From NCBI GenBank assembly GCA_963921825.1, contig OY997594.1, positions 60,683,675 through 60,747,674 of the forward strand: 64,000 bases of DNA, read 5' to 3'. Source of the DNA: Erodium maritimum. Lineage: Eukaryota > Streptophyta > Magnoliopsida > Geraniales > Geraniaceae. Made by a program: the position numbers and the translations under genes. This document shows positions 32,530-45,727 of this stretch, one piece after another. Within the stretch, counting starts at the first letter, position 1, and each line of letters begins with the position of its first letter. The notes below the pieces were generated by a model. The model ran no database searches. It worked only from the letters and a program-made list of their open reading frames with translations, and had not been told where the DNA came from.

Positions 32530-34157
32530 ATGTGGTGCTGCGGAGGTTCGGAGGAGGAAAAGAGTGGCCCGCCAGCTAACCAATACACGGGCCCACCCAA
32601 GGCCAATGCATATGGAGGTCCAGGTATACCTTTACTCCATTTGTTTCTGGTGATTCTTCATGTGTTCGATGATATGCTTGAGTGAAGATTTTTGGTTCTG
32701 AGGCAGTGTATTGGGTTGTGTGTTACTATAGGCACTCAAAGAGGAGAACCAAAGACTGCCAATGCAGTGAAATCTAGTGCACCCAAGAAAGTGTTGCCAA
32801 TTCAAGCTCCTACTATGTCACTTGATGAACTCAATAGGCTGACTCGTAATTTCGCCAACAAGTCTTTGATTGGAGAAGGGTCTTATGGTCGGGTCTTCCG
32901 TGCAAAGTTAGATGATGGAAGGGAGGTGGCGATAAAGAAGCTAGACAGTGCACAAGAGCCGGACGATGATTTTACAGCTCAGGTAAGGTTCTTGGTGGTT
33001 TTTAAAGGTGAAATGAGACCAATGTGTATGAGAACTTACCAATCAAGTTGATGATGCTATTGTAGTTGTCTTTGGTTTCAAGACTTAAGCATGAGTATTT
33101 TCTGGAGTTGTTGGGGTATTGTTTGGAGTCGAACAACAGAATCTTGGTGTATCAGTTTGCCACAAAGGGCTCACTACATGATGTGTTACATGGTATGCTT
33201 AGATACAACGTTTTCAATCAGTTTCAGACTCTTTTTGTCCTTCTCAAAATCTGATTCTTTTGAAGTGTTGCTCAGGGAGAAAAGGGATACAAGGGGCAGA
33301 ACCTGGTCCTGTTCTTAACTGGAACCAGAGAGTTAAAGTTGCCTATGGTGCAGCAAAAGGCCTTGAGTTTCTCCATGAAAGAGCTCAACCCTCAGTAGTA
33401 CATCATGATATTAGATCCAGTAATATCCTGTTGTTCGATGACTTTCATACAAAAGTTGCCGACTTTAACTTGACAAATCAATCATCTGATACAGCAGCTC
33501 GGTTGCATTCAACTAGAGTCTTGGGCACATTCGGTTACCATGCTCCAGAGTAAGCATTTCTCATCTCCCCTCTACAACCTATAGATTGTACACTAAAATT
33601 TCTTATTGATCCTAGATTCATGTTTAATTTTGTTTAGGTATGCAATGACGGGGCAAATAACACAAAAGAGTGATGTTTACAGTTTTGGAGTTGTCCTCCT
33701 AGAACTCTTGACGGGGAGGAAGCCAGTAGACCACACAATGCCTAAAGGGCAACAGAGTTTAGTCACTTGGGTGTGTCCTGTTGTTGCTCATGCTACAACT
33801 TTATTGCTCTTACTTGTGCCAAAGGGTAACGGTTGATTCTAATACTGTAGGCAACTCCAAGGTTGAGTGAGGACAAAGTGAAGCAATGCGTGGATCCGAA
33901 GCTGAACAATGAGTACCCACCAAAAGCTGTTGCCAAGGTTTGCTTGGTTCAAAACAAAAAATTGGTGTTTTTGGAAGCATACTAAATTTAAACATCCTAC
34001 TCTGTTGTTGTGTTATGTGTCTCAGATGGCAGCAGTAGCAGCACTTTGTGTGCAGTACGAAGCAGACTTCAGGCCAAACATGACTATTGTTGTCAAGGCT
34101 CTTACACCGCTCTTTAACTCAACAAAAACAGCAGGTTCTCCACAACTCAATCCTTGA
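32530..34157 (+). CDS. PTI1: PTI1-like Ser/Thr receptor-like cytoplasmic kinase
   Basis: Seven exons (32530-32623, 32732-32982, 33066-33192, 33276-33549, 33638-33770, 33851-33937, 34026-34157) give 365 aa, the normal PTI1-like length. It starts [10 protein letters not shown] (Cys-rich N-terminus, possible membrane lipidation site). Glycine loop GEGSYG is at residues 79-84, the ATP-binding Lys in VAIKK is K100, and there are typical PTI1 blocks ([75 protein letters not shown]). PTI1 kinases act downstream of Pto- or OXI1-type AGC kinases in defence and oxidative signalling. The catalytic loop reads [10 protein letters not shown], i.e. HHD at 200-202 instead of HRD, while DFN at 220-222 in place of DFG is, as I recall, normal for this subgroup. 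The Asp is kept, so activity may be changed rather than lost. No frame damage was seen. Confidence 0.92.
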
Positions 34158-36228
34158 AAAAACATACATTTTGCTATTGCTTACGAGGTCTGGAATGTAT
34201 CAGAGGAACCGTGCCACCTCTTTCACCACTGTCCTTAATGTTCATGACACTCCACAGCTGTATAGTGACACTGCCTCCATCAAAGTTTATGAGAATTTCT
34301 GTTGTAATTTTATGTAACATAGAGTTCATGGATTCAACTGTTGGTACATTACATTGTTCTAGACCAATTTGGCTAAACTGGTTTGTGTTAGGAGTCCACA
34401 CATGAACGTTATCTCACATCAAACAAATATGAGATCAACAGAGAGTTCATATACATCCTCAGCCATACATGGTCCCTAGACTGCATATACCATTGAGTTC
34501 TGAAAAGAAGCATTAAATACACAATTAAGCTGATCAGAATGAGGAGCAATAAAGTCTCTGTTAGGTTGGTGATTTATTTATGGGTAATCAGAACACTTTT
34601 AAATATGAAATGGGCCTATGTGTATTCTAGTTATTGCCATCTTTCAATTATTGATCACAAATCACAATAATGAAACTGACATGATTTGAAATGCTCCAAA
34701 CAAAAGTAGCTTATTTGAGTTCTTCACTGTTTGATTACCATCTCTTGTTCAGTTAACATGTTGGTCCGGTGATAATGATCTTTGTTAGGTTCTTAAATTT
34801 ATTAAATACAAGCTAAATGTACAAACATTTCCATGTTTAAAACTCTAACTCCTCTGTAATATCAAATCGTTAATTAAAAATTAGACACGTTTAGTCTTTT
34901 TTGGTTAATTGAACAAACATCTCAGCTCATCATGGTTGGTGTCTGTGGGCTACTAACCCAGATTAGAGGAGTTATTTAAACACGAGAAAGTGTAGTTTAT
35001 GTGATGGTGTGCATAATAATAAATATGTGACCAAGTCAAACTTAATGTATTTAAGAAAATTGTCTGCTCATTCATAATGATCAAATTACTCCTCACCAAA
35101 CCCCCAAGCGATTGGAAGAAGTACTACGAGGTGCACCTACTTATGCCCCCACCTACTCCTTTTTTTAGTCATTTCATTTCTATACAAACCTACCCATCTT
35201 TGAGTATCACGTACATTTTTCGAATACTATAAAAGGATAATTCTACAAACCTACGTGCCTATAATAAATTAATTTTATAAACCTACGGCTTAATAAATTC
35301 TAATACTTATTTTTATACTCACCAATTTTGTTTTGTTTTTTTTTGTCGTGTAGAATAAGGGTTAATATTAATACAATATTTTACCTTAAATTTTGTCTTG
35401 TTAGTTTCAGCAAACGATAAAACGTAGGTTTGTGAAATTATTTTTCAAGTTATCCTGATATAAAATGAATCATATGCAAAAGTTAATTGTCATATGAAAT
35501 TAATAATAATAGATATAAATTTTTATAGAATCTTATACACACTTGTAGAAAATAACATGTAGATATATAATTTTATACATAATAAAGATTAAATTACGTG
35601 TAAACAAACAAACGACATATCAACTCAATCCTGAGATACATAGATATGCCATTACACAACAAAACAAAACATACAGTGACAGTTGAGATGTTCCTCAACC
35701 TCTCCAAGACAAGAAGAGCAATCTCCAAGCTTGTGACCAATTTTGAATCTATTATACCATTTGGCATTTACTAAATCATTTCATGCATTGACCTTACACT
35801 ACAGTGCTCATTTTTAATACACAAATTATTAGGTAGACTTTTTCGGGACATGTCCCATGGATGTAACATACTAACATGGGCACTGGGACCCTCCTGCTGC
35901 CACGGCCATCACGAGTTCAAGAGCTTCATTACTCTACGGTAAGGTGTAGGAGAGGTGTGCGCGAACACCTAATCACGTCCTGACACGTGGTTTCTTACCC
36001 GTTCGAGTCCTCGGTGCCAGATTGGCGCAAAAGGACAGGTGTTGTGCTGAAGAAACTACCGACCCGTAAAAGATCTCAAATATATAACAAAGGAGGAAGC
36101 AGTTATTATATCTCTATATATAAAGATATTCAGACAATGAACATGAAACATGTTCATTAGCAAGCATGTGCTATCTCCTCCAAACTTGTGTCCTTTGTTG
36201 TTGATTCAAGTGTTTTAGTTTAAAGGGA
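34158..36228. other. Intergenic stretch between PTI1 and MTP genes
   Basis: The first ~250 bp is the likely PTI1 3' UTR. The rest is AT-rich with no gene seen. It contains a MITE-like inverted repeat at 35234-35456 (listed separately) and a G-box (CACGTG at 35984-35989) some 240 bp before the MTP start codon. Confidence 0.4.
35234..35456. mobile_element. Possible small MITE
   Basis: Starts AGGATAATTCTACAAACCTA and ends with an imperfect inverted version (CGTAGGTTTGTGAAATTATT ... GTTATCCT), with an AT-rich centre. Similar TATAAAA sequence lies on both sides, which may be a target duplication but is weak in such AT-rich DNA. Confidence 0.35.
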
Positions 36229-38298
36229 ATGGAAGCACCATTGTTGAGTGGTGAAGGTGAAGCTTATCATCATCCGAAAGGAAAGCCCAGAGGGCTCAAT
36301 AACTCAGTCACTGATATCAAACATGACTTCTTCTCCAACTTGCCTGACAAGGTCAGGTCTGGGCTTCACCCTGAGACCCCATTGCTCCTCGACCTTTCCA
36401 GGGCCACTGGCCTCTTAGAAGGTACTCTGCTTACTTTTATCTTCTTTTTTATTTATGGGTTTTGCTTTGAATCTCGGAAGATTCACTTTTTCGTTCATGT
36501 TTTGATGTATTAGTTTATGCAAACTTCTGGGACATTTTTGATGTTTTGTGATGGAAATTGGAGGTGGAATCAGATTTAGAGGTGATTAAGTCACGTGCTT
36601 TGTAATTTTCAATTGTGTCTAGAGCGAATAGTACCCAGATTGTCATTTTGTAATAATCCATACTCGGTGTACTAATTTTTACTAATTTGGACTAAAACTC
36701 GATTTGGGTGTAACAAAATGGATGTTTGGGATTTTAATTTCCAGTCACTTGATAAGCAATTTGAAGCCTTCACCTATCAATTTGAGTCCTTGAACTGGAT
36801 TAAGCTTTAACATGATATTGAGGTTTGATTCGAGCTTGTGAGCGAAGACATGAGCTTTTAAGTTGGATCAGGTTTTAACAGTTTTGAATTTGAATAAGGA
36901 AGGTGGGTTGATTCACTAAAGACATTCCTATGTTATGTTTCCTTGCTGATCATGTAGGAGAGAAAGAGTACTATGAGAAGCAGTTTGCAACACTAAGATC
37001 CTTTGAGGAAGTTGAGTACCCTGCTGGTTCCTCGAATGTGAGCGATGAAGAGGAAGATCGAAAGGAACAAGCCCAACACGAGAGAGCCATGAACGTCTCT
37101 AATCTTGCAAATGTTCTTCTACTTGCCTTCAAGATATATGCCACGGTGAGGAGTGGGTCGTTAGCCATAGCAGCGTCTACACTAGACTCTCTGCTCGATC
37201 TCATGGCTGGCGCCATACTCTGGTTCACACACTTATCCATGAAAAGCATCAACATTTACAAGTACCCCATTGGAAAACTCAGGGTGCAACCTGTAGGGAT
37301 CATTATCTTCGCTGCTATTATGGCCACTCTTGGTATTATTATTAACTCTCAACTCAAGCCATCCAATTGTATCAACCTTTTATTTTATGTTTTTTTGAAT
37401 TGTGAGTTGTTGTATGTATATATAGGGTTCCAGGTGCTGATCCAGGCCATTGAACAACTGATCAGAAACTCGCCTTCTGGGAGGATGAACTCGGAGCAAT
37501 TGCTATGGCTGTACGTGATCATGCTAACGGCCAGTGGAGTGAAACTTGTGCTATGGTTCTATTGCAGAAGCTCTGGAAATAAAATAGTTCGTGCATATGC
37601 AAAGGTATGAATCTGCAACAAAAGGGTTAGTTGCAGATAGCTATTACCGACTTTATAACGCATTATTCAATTTTACCAGGATCATTACTTCGATGTGGTA
37701 ACGAATGTCGTTGGTTTGGTTGCTGCTGTTCTTGGGGATAAGTTTTATTGGTGGATCGACCCGCTTGGTGCTATCGTCCTTGCAGTATATACCATTTCAA
37801 ATTGGTCCGGGACTGTGTTGGAAAATGCAGGTTAGATCCACAAAAGAACAATGTTTTCATACCATGATGTTTTTCTCTGCATTGATTCATTATTTGTTCT
37901 TTGCAGTTTCACTTGTGGGACAAACAGCTCCTCCAGAAGTCCTCCAGAAGCTCACATACCTCGTGTTAAGGCACGACCCACAGATCCAACGTGTGGACAC
38001 TGTTCGCGCTTACACATTTGGGGTTCTTTACTTCGTTGAGGTTAGATCATCACCGAGCAGCGTGTACTTAACCGAGTGTTACTTGTGAATAAGTTTTGAT
38101 GTTCTTGATGAAATTCAGGTTGACATAGAGCTGCCGGAGGATTTGCCCCTGAAGGAAGCGCATGCGATAGGAGAGTCGTTGCAGATAAAGATAGAAGAAC
38201 TGGCAGAAGTTGAGAGAGCCTTTGTTCATCTTGATTTCGAGTGTGATCACAAGCCGGAGCATTCTGTTCTGAGCAAACTGCCCAACACTCAAGGATGA
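36229..38298 (+). CDS. MTP: Metal tolerance protein (Mn-CDF group, MTP9/10-like)
   Basis: Six exons (36229-36421, 36958-37332, 37426-37604, 37680-37830, 37907-38040, 38119-38298) give 403 aa, as expected for plant MTP8-11-type proteins. It starts [10 protein letters not shown] (dileucine-like LL). Six hydrophobic spans can be seen: [14 protein letters not shown], the [18 protein letters not shown] helix, [48 protein letters not shown] and [13 protein letters not shown]. The Mn-type DxxxD metal sites are intact in TM2 (DSLLD, D141/D145) and TM5 (DHYFD, D250/D254). The C-terminal cytosolic domain ([10 protein letters not shown]...[11 protein letters not shown]...[11 protein letters not shown]) is complete. 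The family exports Mn2+ or related cations by proton antiport into Golgi, prevacuolar compartment or vacuole. No Zn-type His-rich loop is present, which supports the Mn group. Confidence 0.94.
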
Positions 38299-38963
38299 CA
38301 AGAAGAAATAACCTTTTTGGATCTGGACTGTGTCCAGTGTTCACTGTAATAGACATGTGTTAGTGTAACTGTACCCTGACCTCTAAGGTTTCAAGTGTTT
38401 TGTGTCTTTTGTGCTTCATCAGGCTGATATAAGATGTATGATTCTAGTTTTTAGGCAAAGTCTATCTCCGTTATTCATAACTTCATTAACTTTGAGGCGT
38501 GAAATGACAAAAATAGCCTCAAGAAAAAAATACAAAAAAAAGATATTTCTGTAATTTCACATCCAAAATGGACTCGAGTAAAAAAAACTACTTAAGTGGA
38601 TGTCAAAACTGTTATATTTAGGGGTACTTGTTGAGAATGCTTCATATCAGGGATAACTGAGTCAGACTATATGAACCAGGTATCAAATTCTTTTCAAAAG
38701 AACATTACATTTCTGCATTGATTATGCAGGAATTTTATCCAAGGTTCACGAAATTCTTACAGAAAACTAGTATTAGCAATCTTCCCTGACTCTCTTCTCC
38801 ACATTTGAGACATTTAGAGACAAATTGGATTTAAGGAAAAGCATAGCATTTCTCTGGAGGAAGAATATTGTGTGCCAAGTCATAAAGCAATTGATTTACC
38901 TTCTTACTCTGATAAGATGGGGACTGCGTTTTTGAGCAGTGCTCTCGCTTTCTCGATACTATA
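38299..38963. other. Shared 3' region of two convergent genes
   Basis: Contains the 3' UTR of the MTP gene (+) and of the NST1-like gene (-). Nothing else seen. Confidence 0.4.
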
Positions 38964-41900
38964 TCAGAAGATGGAAAACCTTCTGGAAAATAAATTGTAT
39001 TCTTCAATGGCCGTCTCCTCTTTGCAATGATCACTGTCGACAAGGTCTGCTGAATGGTTAGAAGAAAAACCCCAAACAGTTTCTTCAGGAGGGGTGTTAT
39101 CTGATCTATTTCCTGACAAGAAAGCTACTGGCCCACCAAAATGGAAGAGGGAGAAGGCTGAATCGTCCTGCAATTTAGCAGGACTATCACATGGTGGTGC
39201 TCTGGGTGAAGGTGATGCAACTGAAACCATGCTCTCGGTATATGCACTGTTAAAAGATTTTTGACCTGCACCTGGCTTGGGGATATAAGATTGTGCCTCA
39301 AGGTTCATGGCATTGACTTTGACAATAAGATGATGAGCGGGATCTGGGCCTGGATTGAGCTGGTTGTTCACAGCACCATACTGCGTGCTAAACTGAGAAT
39401 CCCCATTTGATCCATACCCAAAAGGGCCAGAATATAAGCAGTGGTCTGGATGATGGATTGCTGTCAATCCATTTGTAGGAGCTGCTTGCCAGGATACTGG
39501 ACTTTGATGGTAGTAACCAGTTGATGGAGCTTGAAATGCTGGGATTTGCATATTTTGATTATGCATTTGAGGAAGCAAGCCTTGATGCTTAGAAACCTTA
39601 TTAGAAACAACTCTTTTATGATCGCTGTTTTCGCCTGTTTTTGCTGGTGAAAACTTGAAACCTGTCTTTCCAAAAGCCTCCCCTCCATTGGTATTCTGAC
39701 TTTTCTGAAGGTCAACTACATAAGATTCTGCGAAGCTATTTTGCATATTGAGTACCATGCCTCTTCCTTGTGAATCTTGACTGGCATCTCCAGAATCCGA
39801 TATGTTCCCAAGACTTGAAGAGGCTGTATTGCTGTCTCCTTCACTAAGACATGATGAGCAATTGACAGAGCCGGAAGTGCTACTGATGTTCAAAACATTT
39901 GAGGGAGGGCAATTCTGGGTAGAAACATCTTCACCAGGCTCCATTTCTCGAATCTTGACAGTAGATGAACTCATAGTAACATTGGAGTCTGAGATGCTTC
40001 TTGGGTACTCTTGTGGTTCCATGTGCTCCCGAACTTGTTTAGGATGAAGGCAACCTCTGCTTGAATGGTTATTCCCAGTGATAGTTTTGGTTTTTGACCT
40101 TACACAATTTTTTCGCCCATAATGAGAACTATTCCATGCAGAGTCTGACTTAGTCACATACTTGGCATCCCGTCCTGAACTATGTTGTCTGGTAACATTT
40201 GACATGTACTGTCTATTTGATCCATTGATACCACCGGATGGAGATTCAGAGTCATCACAAGAATGTAATGGCTCAGATTTATCAACCCCAGGTGGATCGA
40301 CTTGAACTTCTTTCTGCGATTTCATTCTCTGAGAAAAATTCGACTGCTCAACTGTAAGAGAACCAACCCCATCTTTCGAACTGGTAACTCCTCCATTAGG
40401 ACCATCGTACGAGCTGTTTTGCAGTCTTGAAGAGGCATAACCTTTTGGCAACAGTTCATTTTGAACCTCTGGAGATGTGAGCCTATATTGAATAGTATCA
40501 TCTGATTCGCTAACTGAATCAGTACAGCTGAAGGCCTGGCTTGGCTCCTCATCAACAGTTTGTGGTGATTCTATGTTTGAGACATCAAGAACATTAGCAG
40601 TTTCATTAGATTCAGAAGCACTTCTTTCTCTATCCCTTCCCTTTCCTTTTAACCTCTCCTTTCTTCTAAGTTTCTTCTCTTTTTCTTTTGTTCTTCTCCT
40701 TTCCCTTCGTTCTTCCTCTTCACGCTTTTCTCTCTCTTCCTCTTCAAGAAGTTTTGTCTGTAGGTATCCATTACATATGTATCAGAAATATTTCTCTAGA
40801 ATAAAAGCCAATTTTGCTAATGCTTCATGAACCAGGAAGAAGAGATGTTATATATATATTATAGGACCTGCTTTTCTAAAGTGATGATTTCTTTGAATGC
40901 TACGTGAATCCGTTCTTCCATCAGTTTAAGTGCAAGACAAACAAATATGTTGTGAGCATTTTGGCGTGTTGTTCCATCTCTGAAAGCTTTTTCTACCTGA
41001 AAAGAAAATTGATACACATTAACAGAAGATATGATGATTGCCCATTATACACGCATACAAATGCATCTACAATTACACTGCCAACCAGTATTCCTTTTCT
41101 AGTGCTTTAATATAAACCAAACCGTAACAAGCATTCTTTCAAAGGATCAAGCCACGTACTATGCATCAAAACTAGTTAACTTTAATACATGTGCTTAACT
41201 CTTCTGTTTTATCATAAGTTCAGGGCTGCTATCAATCAAACCTAGGGATTCAATGGTCAGGTCTCAGATGCCATAAATCATATATATCCATTTTGTCCAT
41301 ATTGTTTAACTGTTATTATCAACATCTTCTAGAATGACCCTGAATCTCATAAATAAACTAATTGAAGGGAACAAACACCGTTATTTTGTCTTGTTGACCG
41401 TTATTGATCCTTCAACTAAGCTTGTAGGCCACAACCTTGAGAATATAATTTCTACTAAGAAAGTCCTCTCTTCCCCAGGCATTATTATACTGATAAAAAA
41501 AATAACACGGTGAAGAACATACACAATGAGATCCCTGACATAACATGTCATGAAGAATTGGCTAAAAAGGAAAATGAATCATGCAAATTAAATCTATGGA
41601 GAGCAATGTTGCAAAATAAACATACCTGTTCCTTAAAAATAACAGTGGCAGCATCCAGAAGAAATTCTCGAGCGAGTTCAGGACTCTTTGCATGCTTTAG
41701 GGGGCGGGAGCATTCTCCATCCAATTCATTCCCGTCCTTATCCATGAAAACTTCTTCCTGAATGCACAAGTGTAGAACGATTAAAAATTCATGGTTGTAG
41801 AAAGTAATTGCCTTGACAAATATATTTCTGTGAACTTTCTGTCTTAGTAAACATCTGTCGGTGAAGAATGCAAGTCATTAATGAGCCTTAAGAGAACTCG

Positions 41901-44379
41901 AGTTACCTCTTCTTCCTCGGCCTCTTCAGCATGCTCAAAAAAACGTTTGATACTTTCTCCTCTGGTTATTGTAACATATCCATCCTCCACAACAAGCCGG
42001 CGATGTACACATTGTTGGCCCTTCAGCGCATGAGCTTCCACAGAGAGCTCGGTGCAGTGCCCATCTAGTTTCCATGCCCTCAAAGTTAAATAGCAAGCAC
42101 TTATACCACCAAGATCCAGGCCATTAACATGAACACTTCCATTCATGCCAACATTTTCAAATTCCAGGATATCAGATTTTCCTTCTCCAGTTCCAACTGC
42201 CCATTCAAAGTAATCATACATCCCAATAGTGTCTGTGAAAGTATCCCGCCAATCAGCCTGGACTGTGTCATCAGATACCTGAAAAATTATATATATATAT
42301 CAATCAGCCCACATTCAATTTAAGCAACAGGTATATTCTTCAAAACCATTTCTCACAACCTTCCTTGTTATATGGACAATCATAAGACACCACAATATGA
42401 ACAAAGCACATTAGGAAAAGTTCTGACTCCCTAGGATTGACAAAATCACACACCTCATACTGGAACGCTGTGTCTGCTGCACAAAACCAACTTGTGCAGC
42501 GAGGTTCTCTCTGCCTGCACTTCAATTCCCTCAGTTCTTTGAATTCGCGAAGAACATTCCTTCTGCAATCTCTGCAAAACTTCTTTCTTTCAAACCTGTG
42601 ACATTAAAAATGAGTAAGGATTGAGGGGACTGCTATGCATATCTGTGTGTAACAATACTCTGAATACTGTCAGTTTTAAACAATTAACGTCTTTGACACA
42701 ATTATGCAGATTTCTAACACAATCAATTTAGTTTCGCAAGATCTGAAAATTAAATTAAATTATCTTCTTAAGAACACATCTCACGATCAAAAAAGTTTTG
42801 AACTGTACAATAAACCTTTATATCTATGTTATTTTACCAGGACTGCCACTTTCAAACCAGCTTAGTAGCTGGCTGAACTCCCCCACCTTTCTCAAACTGA
42901 ATCTTACTCACAGGGTATAATCACATACCCAAGAACCCACCTGTATATAAGCCTCTTCATAAAATCCTCTTCATTCATTTCTAAGAGAGTCTGTTGAGTC
43001 TCCTCGCCAAGAGCTGACCAGAAATCTACCAGTGTGTCACACAATATCCCGGCAGTGTGCAAGGCACATGACTCCCTCACTCCATGTCCTCTGCCACAAC
43101 GACCTCCTCCAGCACAGGAATCAGGATAAAGCAATTCCCGTTCCCGTTCTCTTGCTCGTGCACTGTCAAAGACCTACATGACATGAAATGGCAGCCACCA
43201 GAAGATGAAAATTCATACACAAAAGAACCCAGTGGAACTAGAAATAGGGTAATTAGCAACATATACATTTTGGATTCCCTTAAAGGACTTGGAACATATA
43301 TAGCAGTCTACAAGTGTCAATGACCCATCCTCTATTGAGGTAAGACCACCCCAAGGATGGACAGAAGGATCTAGAACTTCATCTTGGCATACATCTGTCA
43401 AGCTTGTACCACCATCACTTTGATTTTTTGAAGCCCGCTCTCGCTCTAATGTTTTCCCATACATTAAAATATGTACAAAACCATCGAGGAGTAATCCATG
43501 ACAGTGAGCACAATACATGTTCTTACGAACTAGATCAAAAAGAGCCTGCTTATCAACTAGTAAGAGTTCCTGCCGCACTTGCAATGACAACTCACTCCAA
43601 AACTACATCACAATTCGAAACAATGTGTTAGAAAGCTACATTTCATCTTACAAAGATAAAACACTCCAACACGTGTGGTGAGAGTGGCCGTCCATTATAT
43701 TTGTATGCTTGTTAGCCACTGTCTTTAGTTCTTGTTTCTATGTTTGTTATGTTATTTTGATATGCCCAAACATTAAATATTGACTATAAATAACTTCAAT
43801 GGACCCACATAATTCAACATTCTAAGTTATATTGTTTCCTAAACTTTTCTTGATATGCAGACTTGGAGCCTGTGGTAGTTTATAAAGAAAACTCATTTCA
43901 ATGACAATAATCCCAACCAAAACAACATTTGCATGTTCATTAATTATCATATTATGCACGCTCACTGACTGCGAGACTACATGAACACATACATATATTC
44001 ACAAACAGACTGTAAAACCCTCAACCATCCAAAAAGTAATCCATTCATCTGCATATACAGTGCAGCTAAACAGCCCAGAAGCACAAACAAACTATGCATG
44101 TAAAATTGATTTGGTAAATGAACTAATTACTCATAATCCAATCAAAACCCAATACCTTCCAGCTAACAATCGCTCAAGCAAACACAACCTTAACTCAAAA
44201 TCATCCTCACTCTACAACTTGAACAGAATGAACCGACAAAAAATTTCATAGACGATAATCCCAAAAATAATCGATACCTTCTGGAGCTGATTGTAGGTAA
44301 GGTCGTCGTTGTGGTTTGACCAGAATCCATTTGCCGCCACCGAGCACGCATTACTGGATTGGCAACTTAATCCAGGCAT
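38964..44379 (-). CDS. Conserved plant NST1-like / erythroid differentiation factor-like protein
   Basis: Eight exons on -: 44278-44379, 43267-43602, 42941-43173, 42454-42595, 41907-42278, 41626-41757, 40868-40996, 38964-40757; in-phase total 1079 aa. The start MPGLSCQSSNACSV and the following NQLQKFWSELSLQVRQELL are the hallmark N-terminus of a plant family annotated as stress response NST1-like or erythroid differentiation factor-like. Visible parts: a Cys-rich N-terminal half (NMYCAHCHGLLLDGF, CYICSKSF, KFCRDCRRN, CTSWFC) that may bind metal; a central folded part (DYFEWAVGTGEG...); an acidic stretch EEAEEEE; a very charged coiled coil from about residue 483 (KLLEEEEREKREEEERRERR...); and a long Ser/Gly/Asn-rich tail ending EEYNLFSRRFSIF. 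Biochemical role is not established. The frame at 40451 begins only with TTG; the exon is open to the acceptor at 40757. Confidence 0.88.
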
Positions 44380-45727
44380 CTTTTGGACACTATCACAGAT
44401 TCAATCAACAAAGATTATTCATGGCTCTGAAATCAACTCCAGATTGAAACCCGCCGGTGCATGCAAAGAAGCATACACGAATTGCGTTATTAAGCGATTG
44501 AATTGATTAATGAGAAATGTCGAGATCGGTGACTGAAAGGGTATTGGATCGCAATAGATAAAATTTGGATTGAGAGAGGTCTAATTGGTAGAAAGAGAGA
44601 AGGAGAAGTGAGGGTTTTTGGTTGATGCTGAGATTAGTGAAGACTGTGTTTACTTAGAGAAAGAGAGAGAGATTTATTTGATGCTTTAGCCTCTGCCTCG
44701 CCATGGTGGCTACATGCTAATGGTGGTTGGTTTAACAGAAATACGTGGACACTCCTATTCAAATTATCATAATGAATCATTTTTTTATTAGAAATAACAA
44801 TTTCCAAAACTAAAACAAGGGTATCAATATAGAATTCAATGTTTACTTTCTCGAGAACTCGGTGAATCATCTACAAGGTTCACTTAGATTCGATTCGTAT
44901 AGAAAGAATATAAGTTAAACAGACACTCTGGTTGAATTTATAATAATAATTATTATTTTTTGTAAACAATTTATAAAACAAAAGTTCTTTCTCCATTCAA
45001 TTTGTATAAAAAGAAACAATAGATAACATATAAATAATCACTTATTTATTAATAAAAACTCTGAAACACATGAGATTTTAGTTAATCTAAAAGACAATTA
45101 AATGTACACAAATAACATTTTTTTTGTTATTTGTCTAAGAGATACAACTTATTAGTATATTTATCTTGGAAATGACATCTTTACTTATTTATCTGGTTGA
45201 ATTTATAATAATAAATATTATTTTACAAAATTTTTTTAAAACAAGAGATCTTTCTCGAGAACTCGATACAACTATAAAATTCATATAGATTCAATTTGTA
45301 TAAAAAGAATTAAACACAAATATAATCAATAGATAGCATATAAATAGTCACTTATTTATCACTAAAAGTCTAAAACAAATGAGATTTTAGTTAATCTAAA
45401 AGACAATTAAATATGTACCCAAATAACATTTTTGTTATTTATCAAAGTGATCCAACTTATTAATATCTTTATCTTGGAAATGACATCTTCAACCAACAAA
45501 CCAGCCTTGCAACCTTAGCTCAAATAATATATGATTGGGCCGAGCATTGTAATTTGGGCCTGATCAAACTTAATAGATTGTATAGAAAAGCCGGGCTCTT
45601 CTGCAAAATTGGGCTTTTCATTAGACGGATTGGTCCTCTAGTAATAGTACAACACAACACTGCTTCAATCTGAAGTAGCTGAAAAATTCAGATTTGAGAT
45701 CAAATCTCCAACCTGACGATCTGAGCT
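44380..45727. other. Intergenic region between divergent NST1-like and TMCO1-like genes
   Basis: The first ~300 bp is probably leader and promoter of the - strand gene (purine-rich gagaaagagagaga near 44660). 44849-45492 is a degenerate tandem repeat (listed separately). The last ~200 bp precedes the TMCO1-like start. No gene seen. Confidence 0.4.
44849..45492 (+). repeat. Degenerate tandem duplication (~300-400 bp unit)
   Basis: 44849-45183 and 45250-45492 share ordered blocks: TTTCTCGAGAACTCG, GATTTTAGTTAATCTAAAAG, ACAATTAAAT, AAATAACATTTTT.GTTATTT and TATCTTGGAAATGACATCTT. GGTTGAATTTATAATAATAA occurs at about 44930 and 45194. Confidence 0.75.
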
